A DNA stretch of 64,000 bases, taken from NCBI GenBank assembly GCA_009792885.1, contig WMCF01000016.1, positions 8,417,062 to 8,481,061 of the forward strand, in the 5' to 3' direction. Source of the stretch: Eremophila alpestris peregrina. Lineage: Eukaryota; Chordata; Aves; Passeriformes; Alaudidae. The position numbers and the translations under genes are program-made. The notes under the pieces are model-generated. The model worked only from the letters and a program-made list of their open reading frames with translations, searched no databases and had not been told where the DNA came from. The stretch's first letter is position 1; each line of letters opens with the position of its first letter. Shown here in pieces: positions 61,301-64,000 of this stretch.

Positions 61301-63802
61301 TATTCCTCATTTGTGTTTTGCAATTGCACAAATGCAGGAGAATGTACTGCTTGTTTTGGGTTTGGCTTTTTCTTAATTACCCTGTGAGGTCATATAGAAA
61401 ATGTGGTCTGAGGTCCCACTCTGTCCTTAAACATGTTGATTTAAATATCTAAGTAATAAGCCTCAAGACACTGGGTGGCACAGGCTTTCTTGTGTATATC
61501 AGAACTGAAGTTTCTGTTCCTCTCTTTTGATGTATTGATTTGTGTATTGTATTTGTTTCAGGAGCTTTTTAAAGGCATCTTTTGCCTGTCCCAGTTCTGA
61601 CCCTGCACAGTTATCTTTGGCAGGTTGCTCTGTGTCCTGTGCTGCAGGCAAGAGCATTGCTGGAGCCCACAATCATGGGCAGAAGGGGTGCAGCCAGTGG
61701 TGCAGTGCACCCTGACTGGGGTCTGTGTGAGCAAGGCAGTTTCTGCAGTGCCCTCAGCTGGTGTTTCTCCCAAGTACAGGATGCAAGAACTATTACCTGC
61801 ACCAGGGTCAGGTAACTTTTCCTGTGTTCCCATAGGTGTGCTAAGTTTGGAGGAGTTCAAGCAGTTGAATCTCCGTGATTTCCACAAGTACATGGGAAGC
61901 CAGAAAGTGAAGATGAGTGACTTGGTGCGCAACAGCCAGCACACCTGGCTGTACCAGGGCGAGGGGGCACACCAGGTCATGAGAGCCATCCGGCAAAGGT
62001 AAGGGCCAGGCAGCTGAGGGGAGGTTGGCTTTGGGTAGGCACAAGCATCACCTGTGTGCTGGGAGAGGCAGTGGCAAACTTGCTAAAATTCACACTTCCT
62101 AATTGTGTGAAAAGTCCTTGGAGTATAAAGAGCACAGACACAAAATGAGGAGATGAGGTTTTCATTAGAACAAGAATTTGTATTGTCCTGTGGAAAGGAA
62201 AAAAGAAAAATCAAGCCTTTCAGCATCTCCATTCACTTTTGGGAACAGCCCTATAAAACCAGGAAGATTTGGCAGTATATGAAATCATTCATTCTAATTA
62301 GTAACTGAGCTTACTGGGAGAAACTGCCCATTTCCAATGTTGTCTGGGTGCCAGCAGTTACTGTCATTTGCTTTAGTTACTCATGCATTTCACTGAAATC
62401 TGTCTTTGCTGTTCAGAGCTGACTTTTTAAAAAGCACGATTTCACCTTAAATTAGTCAAGTTAGTTTAATCCTCCAAGCACACATATTGTAGGGCAGCTC
62501 ATGGCAGATGGGAGAACCTTTTACCCTTCCCTTCATCTCAGATTTGATACTGGGAAGAGCTGAAGCCCAGCATGAAGGCCAAATTGTATAGTTGTGAGTT
62601 TCAGATAATTGGCTGGAGACTTGCTTGTTCTTGTGGTGCTGGTCCTCACCCAGAACATGGGTGGGTAAAATCTGTCCTGAGGCCTGAAAAACAGCTGTTG
62701 GCCACTCCTTTTCTTCAGTGCATTCCAGTGGGAAAATGGGGTCACATATTGCCTTGATTAGAGCAGACTGTGGCTGCCACCTTCTCAGTGCCAGCTCACC
62801 AGCACACACAGGCATCGGCATTCCATTTGTACACTCTCCAGTTGGCCGCTGTCAGGAGGATGTGAAGACACAGCACTGAAGGAGGCCATCAGTCCTCCCT
62901 GGGACCAGGCAGCGCCTGCAGGGGCTTTGCCATCCTGCCCAGGTGCCACATTCTCCTTGCACCTGCCCCAAGGGCTTCACTGGTCTGGATTCTCAGAGCT
63001 CTGAGTGTTCTTTGGCAGGTCTCAAGACGTACCTGCTTGCCTTGGGGATGATCTCAGATGTAGCAGTGGAAAAATCCCAGAGCAGGAGGGCTTCGGTCTC
63101 CTTGATCACTTCCAGTGCCCCTCTGCCCTGGGGGAGGCTGCTGAAAAGGCAACAGGGAAAGGTGAGTTAGGTGACAAGACTATTCCTAGAGCTAGTCTCT
63201 CATTCACTCTCAGCAGGGGCCCTGTGCTTTGCTAACTGTCCCTGAGATCTGTAGGTGGTGTGCAGGAGTCCAGAGAAGTGATGAGATGGCACATGAAGGC
63301 TCCAGGGACACGCACAGAAGGGATCTTGCTGAGCAAGCAAAGTCTTCCTGAGAGCAGTCCTGCTAGAGATGCTTCCTTGGGTTTTGTTTTGTTTTTTCAC
63401 TAATCTTGATGAGGGCTTTCTGAGCTGATCCTGATGGTCCAACAGATGTGTAAGGATCTGGTTGTCTCTTGGCATGCTCGCTGCAGCCCAAAGCTGTCCG
63501 TCTCTCCGGTCTTTCAGGGAAGGGGGTTCTCTTTCTCTGGGTTCATTCACTGCTTGGGAGTAGTGGCTGACTAGGGTGAGGGTGGCTTTCCACTCACCTG
63601 CTCTGCTCTTCCCCAGGGTAATGCGCCTGACTCGCTTGCCCCCCGAGATTGTGGAGCACAGCGAGCCCCTCCAGGTTGTGCGGTATGACCAAGGAGGGCA
63701 CTACCACGCCCACATGGACAGTGGCCCCGTGTTCCCTGAGACTGCCTGCAGCCACACCAAGCTTGTTGCCAATGAAAGCGCTCCCTTTGAGACCTCCTGC
63801 CG
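48800..63802 (+). CDS. P4HTM: Transmembrane prolyl 4-hydroxylase P4HTM, 5' part (six coding exons, runs off the window)
   Basis: ER-membrane 2-oxoglutarate/Fe(II) dioxygenase that can hydroxylate HIF-alpha prolines. Exons: 48800-49048, 49119-49200, 58503-58693, 59699-59795, 61836-61998, 63617-63802; the last has a GTAAGC donor at 63803. These give about 322 residues of an expected roughly 500. The ATG at 48800 starts MAAAEARAEG. A type II signal anchor spans about 29-53, then a proline run at 67-72 encoded by CCG repeats. EF-hand loops lie at 163-174 (DHNQDGQLQLKE) and 202-213 (DPDGNGVLSLEE). The first two iron ligands are H293 and D295 in HAHMD. The distal His and the 2-oxoglutarate-binding basic residue lie beyond the window. 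Intron 1 is only 70 bp with a GC donor; intron 2 (9.3 kb) hosts an antisense SFRP gene. Confidence 0.95.
49201..51480. other. P4HTM intron 2, 5' part
   Basis: Apart from a possible CR1 scrap at 49408-49483 I see nothing recognisable. The stretch may include transcript beyond the nested minus-strand SFRP gene if its 3'UTR is long. Confidence 0.45.
49408..49483 (+). mobile_element. Possible CR1 reverse-transcriptase scrap
   Basis: One frame reads VDAKFAEDTNSGW followed by a leucine-rich segment. This resembles the YxDD-type motif region of CR1-like reverse transcriptases (a FADDT core), with a D-to-E change. It is only about 25 residues, so chance is possible. Confidence 0.25.
51481..51486 (-). 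terminator. Candidate polyadenylation signal for the nested SFRP gene
   Basis: The minus strand reads AATAAA about 1.18 kb past the SFRP stop codon. It is the first canonical hexamer that I found downstream. Non-canonical nearer signals were not excluded. Confidence 0.3.
52667..56390 (-). CDS. Secreted frizzled-related protein, SFRP1/2/5 - crescent/sizzled group, complete, 4 exons
   Basis: A secreted Wnt/BMP-pathway modulator, judged from family. Exons in transcript order: 56065-56390, 55143-55315, 54158-54247, 52667-53001. All are GT-AG and join in frame to 307 aa. ATG at 56390 has good context (AGCATGG); the codons upstream lack another ATG. A signal peptide covers about 14-34. The frizzled cysteine-rich domain (43-152) has cysteines 43, 53, 90, 99, 106, 114, 118, 125, 131, 142, 152, one more than the ten usual in SFRPs. 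The netrin-like domain (173-299) has cysteines 173, 176, 192, 248, 299, one fewer than usual. N-glycosylation sequons lie at 161 and 206. The YSEMRIPNLLEHETM segment favours crescent (FRZB2) or sizzled, both absent from placental mammals as far as I know. I cannot separate the two without a tree. The gene lies wholly inside P4HTM intron 2 on the opposite strand. Confidence 0.9.
53193..53500 (-). mobile_element. CR1 LINE 3'-end fragment
   Basis: The plus strand shows the familiar reversed CR1 tail (AGAATCGCAGAATTATTTAGG, then a TTGGAAAATACCTC segment). The minus strand encodes the end of CR1 ORF2, including the RKNFFTKRIIKHWNKLP segment and ending ALEDMV near 53276. It is 5'-truncated, as usual for CR1. 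It lies inside the last intron of the nested SFRP gene, itself inside P4HTM intron 2, and in the same orientation as the SFRP gene. Confidence 0.9.
56451..56458 (-). promoter_or_regulatory. TATA box of the nested SFRP gene
   Basis: The minus strand reads TATAAAAG 61 bases before the start codon at 56390. A start site about 30 bases downstream would leave a 5'UTR of roughly 35 bases. The surrounding sequence is not a CpG island, unlike the promoters of the three neighbouring genes. Confidence 0.65.
56460..58502. other. Upstream region of the SFRP gene and 3' part of P4HTM intron 2
   Basis: No supported exon. The SFRP promoter-proximal part contains GGATTA on the plus strand at 56727-56732 (an Otx/Goosecoid-type core), which is too short to be significant by itself. 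A minus-strand open frame of over 140 codons (about 56914-57350) and a hydrophobic-start frame near 57.5-57.7 kb were considered and not accepted as a gene. Confidence 0.45.
59796..63616. other. P4HTM introns 4 and 5
   Basis: Intron 4 (59796-61835) and intron 5 (61999-63616) surround the exon 61836-61998. Borders are G|GTAAGA, CATAG|GT, AG|GTAAGG and CCCCAG|GG. I recognise no repeat, RNA gene or extra exon in them. Confidence 0.5.
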
Positions 63803-64000
63803 GTAAGCTCCGCCCTGAACATGTTAGACAAGGGGTGTGAAGAGCCATCTCACCTCATCTCGCCTGGGACTCAGTGCTCGCGTTGTGTTGGGTCACAAAC
63901 CAGCTCAGGTCATCACTGGCATGAAGGGCTTTTAAAGGGGAGGTGGGGAAATCCTGTGGGTCCACGCAAGGAAGGTGCAATGAGTGGGCTATCCCCAGAA

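Noticed and set aside
62943..63235. Plus-strand open frames just before P4HTM exon 6, preceded by TTTGGCAG
   Set aside because: Insertion would break the known P4HTM continuity from AIRQR to VMRLTR, and the peptide has no counterpart in the family.

Overview
This is a vertebrate genomic window with intron-rich genes. It is almost certainly from a bird. An avian-style CR1 LINE 3' end lies at 53.19-53.50 kb, introns are compact, and the gene order SLC25A20 - ARIH2 - P4HTM matches the conserved vertebrate block found on human 3p21.31. I cannot name the species. Every exon boundary given here was read by hand from splice sites and reading-frame continuity, not from transcripts.

Layout. 1-2.5 kb: 3' flank with no recognised gene. 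2.59-12.49 kb, minus strand: SLC25A20, the mitochondrial carnitine/acylcarnitine carrier, complete in 9 coding exons (301 aa). 11.95-13.2 kb: a CpG island that is a head-to-head promoter for SLC25A20 and ARIH2, with two copies of a ZNF143-like element. 12.85-45.43 kb, plus strand: ARIH2 (TRIAD1), an RBR ubiquitin ligase, complete with a non-coding first exon and 14 coding exons (490 aa). Its introns hold a fresh 42-bp tandem duplication, a cluster of stem-loops, and an old endogenous-retrovirus fragment on the minus strand. 45.4-48.5 kb: intergenic. 48.5-49.3 kb: a second CpG island. 48.80 kb to the window end, plus strand: the first six coding exons of P4HTM, the ER transmembrane prolyl 4-hydroxylase, cut by the window edge. 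52.67-56.39 kb, minus strand: a complete four-exon secreted frizzled-related protein (307 aa) of the SFRP1/2/5/crescent/sizzled group, lying wholly inside P4HTM intron 2.

Function. SLC25A20 (fatty-acid import into mitochondria), ARIH2 (ubiquitin transfer with cullin-RING ligases) and P4HTM (2-oxoglutarate dioxygenase) are housekeeping-type genes with CpG-island promoters. They share a neighbourhood, not a pathway. The nested SFRP is different in kind: it has a TATA box and no CpG island, and it encodes a secreted Wnt/BMP-pathway modulator that to my knowledge has no counterpart at this locus in placental mammals. It is the most interesting item here. I found no sign of a wholly new biological system.
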